Assembly: GCA_039029355.1 (NCBI GenBank)
Contig: JBCCGI010000002.1
Location: 1-64,000, forward strand
Direction: 5' to 3'
Length of the DNA stretch: 64,000 bases
DNA from: JBCCGI01 sp039029355
Lineage (GTDB): Bacteria > Planctomycetota > UBA1135 > GCA-002686595
Shown: piece after piece, positions 51,721-61,162 of the stretch
Numbering within the stretch: position 1 is the stretch's first letter
How the letters are laid out: each line of letters starts with the position of its first letter
The notes under the pieces: generated by a model
Seen by the model: only the letters and a program-made list of their open reading frames with translations
What the model was told of the DNA's origin: nothing
Database searches by the model: none
Position numbers and translations under genes: made by a program

Positions 51721-54645
51721 TCAATCGGGGGCGCCGACCAGCACGAAACCCGCCCAGAACCACGGGTGGGCGTACCGCGCGAGCCCCTCGTCGTCGCGCT
51801 GCTCGCGCAGCCAGCGCTGCGCGCGGGCGAGCGCCGTGGCCTTGGGGCGCGGATCGTCGGGCTCTGCCTCTAGAAGGAGCTCGTAAAACCGCGCCATCAG
51901 CAGCGAGGTGGCCTCATCGTCGACCTGCCACAGGCTCACGACCAGGCTGCGCGCGCCGACCTGCAGCAGCGTGTGCGCGAGCCCGACCGTGCCCTCGCCG
52001 CTCACCTGGCGGCCGAGGGCCGTCTCGCACGCGCTCAGCGCGACCAGGTCCGCGTCCAGGCGCCAGTTCGCGACGATCTCGCCGGCGGTCAGGCGCCCGT
52101 CCAGCACCTGGCGGTCCTCCATCAGGCCCGCAAAGGGGTCCGGCAGCTCGAGCTGCGACAGGAACAGAGTCGAGCGCTCCGGGCGCACGTCGTCGACGCG
52201 CGCGTGGGTCGCCAGGTGGATGACGTCGAAGTCGCGCAGCCGGTCGGCGTTCGCGAGCTTCGCGAGCTCCTCCTCGCTGGCGCTCGGACCGAGCAGGACG
52301 CGCGCATCCTTGAAGTGCTGGGCGACGGCTTCGGCTTCACGGCGGCTGTGCCGCAGGCGGGGCAGCGAGGAGGAATCCATCCCCTGCCGCGTCGCCTGGC
52401 CCTCGCCGTCGCGCTCCCGGAACGGAGGGTCGGCGACGATCAGGGCCTTGGAGCCAGCGCTCGCGGGGTCCGCCGTGGCCGAGCCCTTCGCCAGCCAGGC
52501 GTGAATCGAGGCCGACGGCGCATAGGACAGCGAGAAGCGCTCGCCGATGGTGCGCCCCCCCGAGTCGCGCATCGCCTCGACCGGCACGCCCGTCAACAGG
52601 TTGGATGAGACGACGACGAGGTGGCTCACCTCCGCCAGGTCCTCCCAAAGCGCGCCGAAGCAGAGCTCGCCTACGCGCACGCCCGCTGCCTTGCAGGCCT
52701 CGGCGTCGGGAGTGCCGAACACGACCGTGCGCGGCGCGACCAGCAGCTCGCGGAAGCCCCGCAGCTCGTCGCGGATCTCGGTCTCGCCCGGCTCTCCGAT
52801 CCGGTGCCAGCGAACGCCCGCCTCTTTGCGCACCACCCAGGCCCAGATCTCGGGTCGCTTCCGCGTGAGCCCTAGCTCGACCCAGCCGACGAGCGCCTCG
52901 TCGCCGGTCATGCTCGCCCGTACGCTCTCCAGCGATAGCACCTCGCCAACCATCCGCTCCTCGGCCGACTCGTCGGCCGCCAGCATCATGTCGAAGAGCG
53001 CCCGCGCTCGACCGCGCTCACTGGCCTCCCACGCCTCTTCGGGCTCGTCGAGCATCAGCGACGTCAGCGTGAGCAACGCATAGGGTGACTGCGCAAACGT
53101 CGAGCGCGCAAGCCCGTCGGCCTGCAGCCGCGTCACCTCGAAGATCCGCGCCGCCTCGTGGAGGTACTCGTGGGCGTCCTCAATCTCGTCCGCGTGCAGG
53201 TGGATCCGCGCGCGTACGGTCAGCATGCGCGCCGCGTTGCGGTGCTCGCCCGTGTAGCCGCGCCGCTCCCAAATCAGCGCCTCGTCGATCAGCTCGTGAG
53301 CCTCGTCCAGCCGCCCCTGGACGATGAGCAGGTGGGCGAGGTTCTCCAGGTTCCGAGCCGGCGCGTAGGGATTGACGTTCGGGTCGGTCAGCAGCTCGCC
53401 CTGGACCACGCGGCGCAGCTCGACCGCCTCCCCCACTTTGCCGTGATCCGACAGCAGTAGCGCGAGCTGATTCGCCACCTGGAAGTGGAACTGCTTGTCG
53501 TCGGGGGCGACCTCTTCGCCGACCCGAAGCGCTTCGCGCGCCACCTCGATCGCCTCGGGCCCGCGCCCGAGCATCCGCAGGGCCGCGACCAACTTGCCGA
53601 GCGCGTTCGCGCGGCTGAGCTCGCGCGGCGGCGCCTGGTCCAGGACCAGCCTCAGCACCGGCTCGGCGGCGACCGGCTCGCCCAACTCGAGGTGCATCGC
53701 CCCCAGGTTGACCAGGGCCGTCAGGCGCACGGAGGCGATCGTGGCGCGGTCTTCCTCGACGAGCTCGACCTCCTCGTTCTCCACAGCCGCCATGGTTTGG
53801 TCGGCGAGCTCGACGACGCGCCTCAGCGCGGTTACGGCGTTGGCGAAGCTGCCCTCGTTCATCAGCAGCCAAGCGAAGCCGAGCAGCTCGACCAGGTACT
53901 CAGCCGAGTGTTGCCCCCTCGTCTCGGTCAGCGTCGAGAGCAGGCCGCGATAGATCGCACCCGCCTCGGCGTGACGCGCGGTCCGGGCGAGCACGCGCGC
54001 CAGGATCTTGTAGGCACGCGGGAGCGGCTTGGTGGGTGGAAGCTCCTCGGGGATCGACTCGAAGACCTCCAGCGCCTCTTCCATCAGCTCGACGGACGAC
54101 TCCATCCGGCCGGTGATGTAGCGGATGTAGCCGAGCTCCTCGAGTGTCCGGGCAAGCTCCTCGGGGTTGGCTTCGACGTGGAGGCGTCCCTGGTCGATGG
54201 CGGCCTGGGCCCGCTCCTCGGCCTCGGGCCAGCGCCCCAGGCGCCCGAGGATCTTCGCGCTCCAGCGCAGGTCGTTGGCCGAGGCGGGGTCGGCCTGTCC
54301 GAGGAGCTTCCGGCGGATCTCGAGCCGCTCGTCGAGGCTGCGGAGCGACTCGGCCAGGTCCTCGGGATCGAACGAGTCCAGGAAGGGCCGCAGCTGCTCC
54401 GAGCGGAAGAGCTCTTCGCGCTCGTCCTCGGAGAGGGCGAGGACGCGCTCCAGGTGGGCGGTCCGATCGCGCATCGCCAAGAGGTCGGGGCCGTTCCGGG
54501 CGACCTCGAGGGCCTCGGCGTACCGCCCCGCGGCCTCGAGCAGCCGCACCTCGCGAAGCACGGCGGTGGCTGAGGGCGGTTCCTGGCTCACATGCGGCGG
54601 GGCAAGCAGGAGCAGAGCGAGGCACCAGAGGACTCGGGGGAGCAT
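51721..54645 (-). CDS. Secreted TPR-CHAT domain protein
   Basis: A 974-residue protein with an N-terminal signal peptide (LWCLALLLLAPPHVSQ). A long tetratricopeptide-repeat region runs from about residue 25 to 540, followed by a CHAT peptidase domain (caspase HetF associated with TPRs) in the last 320 residues. The catalytic His lies in VIHLATHARV and the catalytic Cys in ALSACETALG. The CHAT landmarks PSASIHAWLA and LVVSLWQVDDEAT are present. CHAT proteins are clan CD cysteine peptidases linked to regulated proteolysis. With a signal peptide this one would act outside the cytoplasm, which is less common for the family. It diverges from the 54793 gene across 147 bases. The target is unknown. 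Confidence 0.88.
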   Translation of the reverse strand: MLPRVLWCLALLLLAPPHVSQEPPSATAVLREVRLLEAAGRYAEALEVARNGPDLLAMRDRTAHLERVLALSEDEREELFRSEQLRPFLDSFDPEDLAESLRSLDERLEIRRKLLGQADPASANDLRWSAKILGRLGRWPEAEERAQAAIDQGRLHVEANPEELARTLEELGYIRYITGRMESSVELMEEALEVFESIPEELPPTKPLPRAYKILARVLARTARHAEAGAIYRGLLSTLTETRGQHSAEYLVELLGFAWLLMNEGSFANAVTALRRVVELADQTMAAVENEEVELVEEDRATIASVRLTALVNLGAMHLELGEPVAAEPVLRLVLDQAPPRELSRANALGKLVAALRMLGRGPEAIEVAREALRVGEEVAPDDKQFHFQVANQLALLLSDHGKVGEAVELRRVVQGELLTDPNVNPYAPARNLENLAHLLIVQGRLDEAHELIDEALIWERRGYTGEHRNAARMLTVRARIHLHADEIEDAHEYLHEAARIFEVTRLQADGLARSTFAQSPYALLTLTSLMLDEPEEAWEASERGRARALFDMMLAADESAEERMVGEVLSLESVRASMTGDEALVGWVELGLTRKRPEIWAWVVRKEAGVRWHRIGEPGETEIRDELRGFRELLVAPRTVVFGTPDAEACKAAGVRVGELCFGALWEDLAEVSHLVVVSSNLLTGVPVEAMRDSGGRTIGERFSLSYAPSASIHAWLAKGSATADPASAGSKALIVADPPFRERDGEGQATRQGMDSSSLPRLRHSRREAEAVAQHFKDARVLLGPSASEEELAKLANADRLRDFDVIHLATHARVDDVRPERSTLFLSQLELPDPFAGLMEDRQVLDGRLTAGEIVANWRLDADLVALSACETALGRQVSGEGTVGLAHTLLQVGARSLVVSLWQVDDEATSLLMARFYELLLEAEPDDPRPKATALARAQRWLREQRDDEGLARYAHPWFWAGFVLVGAPD

Positions 54646-54792
54646 GCCTCCATTTTGGCATGGACGGCGCCCAGGAGAGGCCGGCGCGAGAAATCAGAAG
54701 ATTCTGCCCTCAAGAGCCCGGCCCAACTCCGTGCGTAGCGGGCGCGGCCCCCAATGCCGCCTCGTCCGTCCCCGCCCTCCCAGGAGGCTCGC

Positions 54793-57024
54793 TTGAAGCA
54801 CTGCGATCGCAACGCCGCACGTCCGGCCCTTGCCGCGCTCTTTCTTTCTCTCTTCCCCGGCGCCGCCGCCGCCCAGCAGGCGGAGCCCGCGCCCCAGGCC
54901 CCCGAGGCGCCGCTCGACTTCGAGTCCATCATCCGCGGCGCCGCGGGCGTCGACGTCGTCGAGGGCGAGGTCGTCGCGGGCGGCCCCGACTACAAGGCGC
55001 ACTTCCCGCCCGGACGCATGGTGTTCACGCCCGCGCTGGGGCGCTCCGCCGAGCGGAACCGGCCGCTGACCTTCGCCTTCGAGGGGCTCTTCCGCGGCGA
55101 CAGCCAGGTCGTGGCCGCCACCGGCGACGCCGCGGCGCGCGTCGAGGGCTCGTTCGCACTCATCGACCACCCGGGCGGGCTGGTCGAGCGCTACCAGGCC
55201 CTGACCGAGGGCTTGCACCAGACCTTCGTGGTGCCCGAGCGGCCCGCCGGCGCCGGCGATCTGATCGTCCGCGGGCGGATCGACACCGACCTGCCGCTGG
55301 CCGGGCTGGAGTCCGACGGCGGGCTCAGCTTCGAGCAGGACGAGGTCGGCGGAGTGCACCTGGGCGGCGTGACCGGCGTCGACGCGAACGGGGCGACGGC
55401 TCCCGGCGAGCTGCGGTTGGTCGGCGAGGACACGCTCGAGCTGGTGCTGCCCTCGTCCTTCGTCGACGCGGCCGCGTACCCGTTGGTGGTCGACCCGCTG
55501 ATCGGCTCGGTGGTGGCCATCGACGACAACGTGTGGAACGACGACAATCCCGACGTCGCGGCCTCGAACTCGAGCGGTTCGCGCTTCCTCGTGGTGTGGC
55601 AGCGGATCTTCTCGATCGGCGACACCGACATCCGCGGCTACCGTCTGGACGACAGCGGCGGGTATGTCGGCAGCCTCCTGTTCCTGGAGAACGACGACGA
55701 TGTGAACAGCGACACGCCCACCGTGGCGCACGTGGCGGTCTCCGAGCGCTTCTTCGTCGCCTGGACCGAGTCGGTGAACATCTTCTCGCCCTTCAACCTC
55801 CGCGGACGCGCCGTCGACGCGGACAACGGGAGCACCTCACCGGCGATCACGATCGCGTCGAGCACGTCGAACCAGTTCGCCCCAGACATCGGCGGTGAGC
55901 GCACGATCGTCGACAACGACGCGTACGTCGTCTGGGTCGAGCAGGGCTTCGGCATCCAGGGCCAGCAGATCACCGTGCCGGTCGTTGGCGACCCCTTCCC
56001 GATCGGGGCCGTGGACCTCATCGCCGACGACTTCGGCGGCGGCTTCTACCAGAACCCCGCCATCTCGAAGAGCGCGGGCGACGTCGGCCGCTTCATGCTC
56101 GCGTTCGAGAACGGCGACGACATCCTCTTCCGCACGATCACCCGCAACGGCGACCTCGAGGGCGGAGCGATCCTGCTCGGCGCCGTCGTCGGCGGCCCGC
56201 ACGCCGCGCCCGCCTGCGACGGCGACGGCACCGACTTCATGATGGTCTGGGAGCGGGGCGAGAACTTCTCGCTCGACTCGACCGACATCTACGGCATGTC
56301 GGTCTCCTTCGCGGACGGCGGCCTGCGCGTCAACTCGTTCGAGCCGGTCGAGAACAACGAGGACGACGACGAGTCGCAGCCCGACGTGGCCTACACCGGC
56401 GGCCAGTACGCGGTGGCGTACACCGACACCGACACGACCGACAACATGTACATCAAGTCGATCGAGCCCTTCTCGTGCCTGCTGTGCGAGAACGAGGATG
56501 TGGTGTCCGCGACCTCGGATACGCACCAGGAGGCGAGCCTGACGTCGTACTACTCCGCCGGCCTGCCCGACAGCGAGGTGTTCCTGGTGTGGAACGCCTT
56601 CAACAGCGACGGCAACGGCGACGTGCTCGCGCACGTGTACGACAGCCCGAAGGGCCAACAGTCGCTCGGCGGCGAGTGCGGCGGCGGCGGTCGCGCGCTC
56701 ACGCCCTGCCCCTACAGCGGCAACGCGAACTTCGCGCTGCAGCTGCGGCAGGCCGAGCAGCTGACGCCCGCCTACGTCGTGCTGTCCTTCGCGCAGTCGC
56801 CGGTCGGCTGCGGCTCGTGCACGCTGTGGCCGAGCCTCGCCGCCCCGCAGGTCTTCTTCGCCGGCATCACCGACCAGTACGGCTCGCTGTCGCTGCCGGT
56901 CGCCCTCCCGTCGGGCACGACCGGCGTTCAGTTCACGACTCAATGGGGCGTGCTCTCGGGGACGACCTGCGGGCTGTTCGACATCGACCTGTCGAACGGG
57001 GTGCAGACGGAGGTCCAGCTCTAG
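54793..57024 (+). CDS. Secreted repeat protein with shared C-terminal beta domain
   Basis: A 743-residue exported protein from the TTG at 54793, supported by AGGAGG 5 bases upstream; the frame opens at 54754, but no good ribosome site is there. A signal peptide (ALAALFLSLFPGAAAAQQ) comes first. Residues 40-240 are a beta domain with VVDPLIGSVVAIDDNVWNDD at its end. Repeats of the form NPDVA..FLVVW, with SVSFADGG-type strands, then run to about 600; they resemble beta-propeller blades. The final 120 residues match by eye the C-terminal domain of other secreted proteins here. Function is unknown, probably extracellular binding. Confidence 0.78.
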   Translation: MKHCDRNAARPALAALFLSLFPGAAAAQQAEPAPQAPEAPLDFESIIRGAAGVDVVEGEVVAGGPDYKAHFPPGRMVFTPALGRSAERNRPLTFAFEGLFRGDSQVVAATGDAAARVEGSFALIDHPGGLVERYQALTEGLHQTFVVPERPAGAGDLIVRGRIDTDLPLAGLESDGGLSFEQDEVGGVHLGGVTGVDANGATAPGELRLVGEDTLELVLPSSFVDAAAYPLVVDPLIGSVVAIDDNVWNDDNPDVAASNSSGSRFLVVWQRIFSIGDTDIRGYRLDDSGGYVGSLLFLENDDDVNSDTPTVAHVAVSERFFVAWTESVNIFSPFNLRGRAVDADNGSTSPAITIASSTSNQFAPDIGGERTIVDNDAYVVWVEQGFGIQGQQITVPVVGDPFPIGAVDLIADDFGGGFYQNPAISKSAGDVGRFMLAFENGDDILFRTITRNGDLEGGAILLGAVVGGPHAAPACDGDGTDFMMVWERGENFSLDSTDIYGMSVSFADGGLRVNSFEPVENNEDDDESQPDVAYTGGQYAVAYTDTDTTDNMYIKSIEPFSCLLCENEDVVSATSDTHQEASLTSYYSAGLPDSEVFLVWNAFNSDGNGDVLAHVYDSPKGQQSLGGECGGGGRALTPCPYSGNANFALQLRQAEQLTPAYVVLSFAQSPVGCGSCTLWPSLAAPQVFFAGITDQYGSLSLPVALPSGTTGVQFTTQWGVLSGTTCGLFDIDLSNGVQTEVQL

Positions 57025-57034
57025 CGCTGGAGCC

Positions 57035-57056
57035 CGCGGCCAGGAAACAGGCCGCG
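57035..57056. terminator. Weak hairpin after the secreted repeat protein
   Basis: CGCGGCC at 57035-57041 pairs with GGCCGCG at 57050-57056 around an 8-base A-rich loop, 11 bases after the stop. No T run follows. It may mark the end of the transcript, but a 7-bp stem of this composition could arise by chance. Confidence 0.3.
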
Positions 57057-57232
57057 TCCGGGGCGTCTCCGGCTTCGTCTTGGGCGAAGGGAGGGCAGGC
57101 GACCCGGGCGCGGCCATTTCGTAGGCTGCGTCGTTAAGCACTCGTCACAAGTGACTTAGAGAGCTCGGAGGGCCGCCCGGCCAGCTGCGTCTCCGCTGGA
57201 GAGCCGGCCGCGCGAAAAAGCGGAGATGGAAC

Positions 57233-57250
57233 CTGGACCGATCGGTCCAG
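57233..57250. promoter_or_regulatory. Palindromic operator upstream of the TetR gene
   Basis: CTGGACCGATCGGTCCAG is a perfect 18-bp palindrome ending 19 bases before the TetR ATG at 57270. The core GACC-N4-GGTC recurs in the second site at 57903-57920 (14 of 18 bases identical). A palindrome of this size directly before a tetR gene is the usual place for autorepression. This is a sequence observation plus family knowledge; binding is not shown. Confidence 0.75.
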
Positions 57251-57269
57251 ACCTCCCATACTCCCCGCC

Positions 57270-57863
57270 ATGAACCCGGGCCCGCTCAAGCAGTTCGACC
57301 GTGCAGAGGTCCTCGGCAAGGCCATGGAGGTCTTCTGGGAGCACGGCTACGAAGGCGCCAGCCTGAGCGATCTGCTCTCCCACATGGGGATCGGCCGGCA
57401 GAGCCTGTACGACACCTTCGGGGACAAGCGCTCGCTGTTCCTCGAGGCGCTGCGGCTCTACCAGCAGGCGATGCTGGGCCCGATGCTCGAGACCCTCAAC
57501 GCCCCGCGCCCGGCGGCGGACAACCTGCGCGCGATCTTCGACCTGTGGGAGGCGCACGCCGCCGACGAGAACTGCCGCGGCTGCCTCGCCGCGAAGACGA
57601 TCGACGAGATGGGCGGCGCCGACGCGGAGGTCGAGGAGCTCGTGCACACCGGCATGGGGGCGATCGAGTCCGCCCTCGCCGCGACGATCGAGCGTGCGCG
57701 CGCCGAGGGCGACCTCACGGCCTCGGTCGAGCCGACCGAGCTCGCGCGCACCTTCCTGACGCTCTGCCAGGGCATGGCGGTGTTGAGCCGCTCCAAGTCT
57801 GGCGCCGGCTACACCCGCATCTCGATTAACACGATGTGCCGCCTGCTCGGGCTCGAGCGCTAG
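57270..57863 (+). CDS. TetR/AcrR family transcriptional regulator
   Basis: A 197-residue regulator with an N-terminal helix-turn-helix (about residues 28-57, ASLSDLLSHMGIGRQSLYDTFGDKRSLF region) and a C-terminal ligand-binding domain including CRGCLAAKT and ARTFLTLCQGMAVLSR. It is in the same orientation as, and immediately upstream of, the RND exporter operon. Matching operator-like palindromes lie before its own ATG and between it and the exporter gene. It probably represses itself and the exporter and is released by a hydrophobic ligand. The ligand is unknown. Confidence 0.93.
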   Translation: MNPGPLKQFDRAEVLGKAMEVFWEHGYEGASLSDLLSHMGIGRQSLYDTFGDKRSLFLEALRLYQQAMLGPMLETLNAPRPAADNLRAIFDLWEAHAADENCRGCLAAKTIDEMGGADAEVEELVHTGMGAIESALAATIERARAEGDLTASVEPTELARTFLTLCQGMAVLSRSKSGAGYTRISINTMCRLLGLER

Positions 57864-57902
57864 TCCGCCCCCTCCCAACGCTTTCCGCCCGCTTGTCCAA
57901 AC

Positions 57903-57920
57903 CTTGACCAACCGGTCCAA
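57903..57920. promoter_or_regulatory. Second TetR-type operator upstream of the RND exporter
   Basis: CTTGACCAACCGGTCCAA matches the upstream operator at 14 of 18 positions and keeps the GACC-N4-GGTC core. It lies in the gap between the TetR stop (57863) and the exporter ATG (57958). A TTG inside it opens the same frame as the exporter, but using it as a start would place the operator in the coding sequence. It is more likely a promoter-proximal operator and the gene starts at 57958. Confidence 0.7.
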
Positions 57921-57957
57921 GAAAATCCCAAACGCCCGAGACGCAGCAGCCGCTCCG

Positions 57958-60900
57958 ATGGAACCCAACCCCTTGCTCCCCGATTCGCGCCTGGCCGCCT
58001 TCCTCTACCGCTGGCGCTGGCCTCTGACCCTGCTGACGGTCGCGCTCATCGGCCTGGCCTTCGCCCAAGGCGGAGGGCGGGTCGCGGGTCGAACCAGCGC
58101 GCTCGCCTCGCTGGGCGACGCCTCGAACGGCTCGGGGGTCGTGCCGCCGCTGGTCTTCGACCCGACGATGGACATCTGGTTCGGGGAGGAGGACGCGGCG
58201 GTCTCGGCCTTCTACGAGATCGAGGACCGCTTCGTCGCCGAGGACTTCGTGATGGTGACCTTCGAGGTGCCGGACGCCGAGCTTGGGGTCTTCGACCCGG
58301 ACGCGCTGGCGACGATCGCACGGCTCACGGAGAGGTTCCTGACGATCCCCGGCGTGCGCCACGTGCGCAGCCTGACGTACAACCCCTGGATCCGCTGGGG
58401 CGAGATCGAGGACGAGCTCGGGGTCGAGTCGGGGCTCATCATCTCGGACCTGGTCGAGGGGGATCCGCGCGCGCTGAGCGAGGCCGAGATCGTCGAGCGC
58501 ATGGTTGCCGTACTGGGCGCCGAGCGGGCCGCGCAGCGCGTCGGCGAGGAGCGCGTGCGCGCCGCGCTCGGCCCCGACGCGAGCTTCGACGACGCGATCG
58601 GCGAGCCGCTGTTGCTCGGCACGATCGTCGACGACGCCGGCGCGACGACCGCGATCCAGGTGCAGGTGCTGCGACCGCGCGTGGAGGAGGAGCTCATCGC
58701 CGAGGCCTTCGCCGAGGACGCGACGGCGCGCGAGACGGGGGCCGCGATGTACTCCATCCAGGTCCAGCGCGCCGCGCTCCGCGGGATCCAGCATCACCTG
58801 CGCGACGAGCTCGGCCTCGCCGTCGCGACGCCGGAGTTCGAGCGGCTGCGCGCCGAGGTCGAGGCCCAGCCGGAGGGCCAGGAGAAGGCCGCGGCGTTGC
58901 TCACGCTCGGCGACCCCACCAAGAACTTCCTGACCGACGACGACGGGCAGCTCGTGCGCAAGTACTTCGAGTACGAGCCCGACGGCAGCGGCGGCTACGT
59001 CGACCGCAGCGATCCGGCGGCGCCGGTGCAGGCCCCCGCGGACTTCCGGCCCAGCCCGCGCTCCTCGTACGCGTACCACCTCGGCGGGGTGCCGCTCTTC
59101 GAGCTGAACTTCGAGGAGGTCGGCATGGCCGACGCGCGCTACATCCCGCTGATGTTCCTCGTCATCATCGTGCTGCTGCTCCTGGTCTTCCGCGGCGTCG
59201 CCGGCGTCGTGCTGCCGCTGCTGGTGATCTTCCTGAGCGTGGGAGGCATGCTCGGCCTCGCGTTCGGCAAGGGCGATCTGCTCAACAACCTCACGATGAT
59301 GTCGCCGAACATGCTGACCGCCGTGGGGCTCGCCGACGCCGTACACCTGATCGCGTCGTGGGTCGCGCTGCGGACGAAGTTCGACGACAAGCGCGAGCTC
59401 ATCACGGAAGTCGTGCGGCGCAACGCCTTGCCGGTACTGCTGACGTCGCTCACCACCGCGGTGGGCTTCTACTCGCTGACGATCAGCAAGCTCGCGCCGG
59501 TCACGATGCTCGGCTACACCGCCGGCACCGGCGCGGTGCTGGCGTACCTGTTGTCGATGACGCTGGTGCCCGCGGGGCTTTCGCTGCTGCCGCACCGCCC
59601 GGGGGCGGCGCGTCGGCCTTCGCGTCTGGCCGCTTTCTTCACCGAGGAGCGCTCGGACCGCATGGTGCGCAGCCTCCTGCGCCGCCGGCGCCCCATCCTC
59701 GCGGGAGCCATCGGACTGGCGGTCCTCTCGGCCGTTGGGCTGGCGCGCGTCGAGATCGACACCGACTTCCGCGGCATGTTCCCCGACGACAACCCGACCA
59801 TGTCGGACTTCCACTGGATCGAGTCGCGCATGGGCGGCGTCGGAGACCTCGAGCTGGTCTTCGCCGGCGCCCCCGGCATCGAGGCCCCGCCGGCCCTGAC
59901 GGCCGCCGAGGACGCGCGGCTCGCCGAGCTACGCCTGCGCGAGCGCGGCGCGTCCGAAGCGATCGAGGAGCTGACCGCGCTGACGCCGGCGGAGGCGGGC
60001 GAGCTGGCCGACCTCGCGCAACGCGAAGCCGAGCACAACGCCGCGCGCATCGGCGTATCGTCCGAGTTCCTCGCGCAGCTCGACGCCTTCGAGGCGCGGC
60101 TGCGCGCCGAGATGGACGACCCGGAGTCCGACCTAGCCGTCGTGACCGACCTGCTCAGCCCGCTCGACATCCTGCGCAAGATGCACCAGGTGCAGAACGA
60201 GAACCGGGCCGAGCACTACCGCGTGCCGGGCGAGAGCGACGTGGCCAAGGACGCACGCGTTCCGCGGCTGGAGTTCGACGAGTGGATGGAGGAGTGGTCG
60301 CTGACGCCGGCGCAGAGCGGAGCGACGCTCACGGCGCAGTACTACCTGCAGTACGAGAACGGGGCGCGCCCGGGTGAGAACCTGACGACGCAGCTCAGCG
60401 CCGACCGCTCGCTGTTCCGCATGCAGGGCCGCGTGGTGCAGGCGTCGTCCGCAGAGCACCGCGCCGCGTTCGCGCGGATCGAGGAGATCGCGGCCAGCGA
60501 GTTCCCCGAGCTCGGCGCGAACCTGGTGACCGACTTCGGGGAGGAGCCGCTGTCGGGGCTCACGATCTCGGGCAAGACGCTGCTCTTCGCGCGCACGTCG
60601 CACCTGTTCACCGTCGGCTTCATCCAATCGATGACGATCGCGCTCGTCCTGATCACGCTGCTGATCGGGGGGATCTTCCGCTCGGTGCGGTTGGCGCTCG
60701 CCAGCCTGGTTCCGAACGTCCTTCCGATCGTGCTGCCGCTGTCGGCCTTCGGCCTGTTGGGGATTCCGATCCACGGACCGGCGATCCTGGTGTCGTCGGT
60801 CGCACTAGGGGTGTGCGTCGACGACACGATCCACCTGTTGACCAAGTTCACGCGCGCGCGCCGCGCCGGCCGATCGGTCGAGCAGGCGCTCTCGTACGTG

Positions 60901-61143
60901 CTTCAGGAGGCCGGAGCCGCGATCACGATCACGACCGTCGTGCTGGTCATCGGCTTCGGGACCCTGCTGCTCAGCGACTTCACGCCGAACTTCATGATGG
61001 GCACGTTGGCCGGGCTCATGATCACCCTCGCCTGGATCTTCGACCTGTTGGTCACGCCCGCGGTACTCAGCTATCTCTCTCCCGAGGAGGAGCCGACGCC
61101 CTCGGCCGAGCCCGCCTCGACGCGTCCTGTGCTCGCCTCCTAG
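57958..61143 (+). CDS. RND/MMPL-family exporter
   Basis: A 1061-residue inner-membrane transporter. One helix near residues 20-36 is followed by a large periplasmic loop, then a helix cluster (about 395-560, with MFLVIIVLLLLVFRGV and NMLTAVGLADAVHLIASW). A second repeat has a helix cluster after residue about 880 (IALVLITLLIGGIF, ILVSSVALGVCVDDTIHLL, ITITTVVLVIGFGTLLLS). The charged pattern ADAVH/VDDTIH in the two helix-4 equivalents is the proton-relay region of RND/MMPL proteins. It probably exports lipids or hopanoid-like molecules, as do MMPL proteins paired with LolA-like partners. It is followed by the LolA-like and barrel genes and is under likely TetR control. Confidence 0.92.
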   Translation: MEPNPLLPDSRLAAFLYRWRWPLTLLTVALIGLAFAQGGGRVAGRTSALASLGDASNGSGVVPPLVFDPTMDIWFGEEDAAVSAFYEIEDRFVAEDFVMVTFEVPDAELGVFDPDALATIARLTERFLTIPGVRHVRSLTYNPWIRWGEIEDELGVESGLIISDLVEGDPRALSEAEIVERMVAVLGAERAAQRVGEERVRAALGPDASFDDAIGEPLLLGTIVDDAGATTAIQVQVLRPRVEEELIAEAFAEDATARETGAAMYSIQVQRAALRGIQHHLRDELGLAVATPEFERLRAEVEAQPEGQEKAAALLTLGDPTKNFLTDDDGQLVRKYFEYEPDGSGGYVDRSDPAAPVQAPADFRPSPRSSYAYHLGGVPLFELNFEEVGMADARYIPLMFLVIIVLLLLVFRGVAGVVLPLLVIFLSVGGMLGLAFGKGDLLNNLTMMSPNMLTAVGLADAVHLIASWVALRTKFDDKRELITEVVRRNALPVLLTSLTTAVGFYSLTISKLAPVTMLGYTAGTGAVLAYLLSMTLVPAGLSLLPHRPGAARRPSRLAAFFTEERSDRMVRSLLRRRRPILAGAIGLAVLSAVGLARVEIDTDFRGMFPDDNPTMSDFHWIESRMGGVGDLELVFAGAPGIEAPPALTAAEDARLAELRLRERGASEAIEELTALTPAEAGELADLAQREAEHNAARIGVSSEFLAQLDAFEARLRAEMDDPESDLAVVTDLLSPLDILRKMHQVQNENRAEHYRVPGESDVAKDARVPRLEFDEWMEEWSLTPAQSGATLTAQYYLQYENGARPGENLTTQLSADRSLFRMQGRVVQASSAEHRAAFARIEEIAASEFPELGANLVTDFGEEPLSGLTISGKTLLFARTSHLFTVGFIQSMTIALVLITLLIGGIFRSVRLALASLVPNVLPIVLPLSAFGLLGIPIHGPAILVSSVALGVCVDDTIHLLTKFTRARRAGRSVEQALSYVLQEAGAAITITTVVLVIGFGTLLLSDFTPNFMMGTLAGLMITLAWIFDLLVTPAVLSYLSPEEEPTPSAEPASTRPVLAS

Positions 61144-61162
61144 AACCTCTCGCGACCCAACC

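Noticed and set aside
57904..57957. TTG at 57904 as the exporter start
   Set aside because: It lies inside the second operator-like palindrome; the ATG at 57958 gives a normal RND N-terminus.
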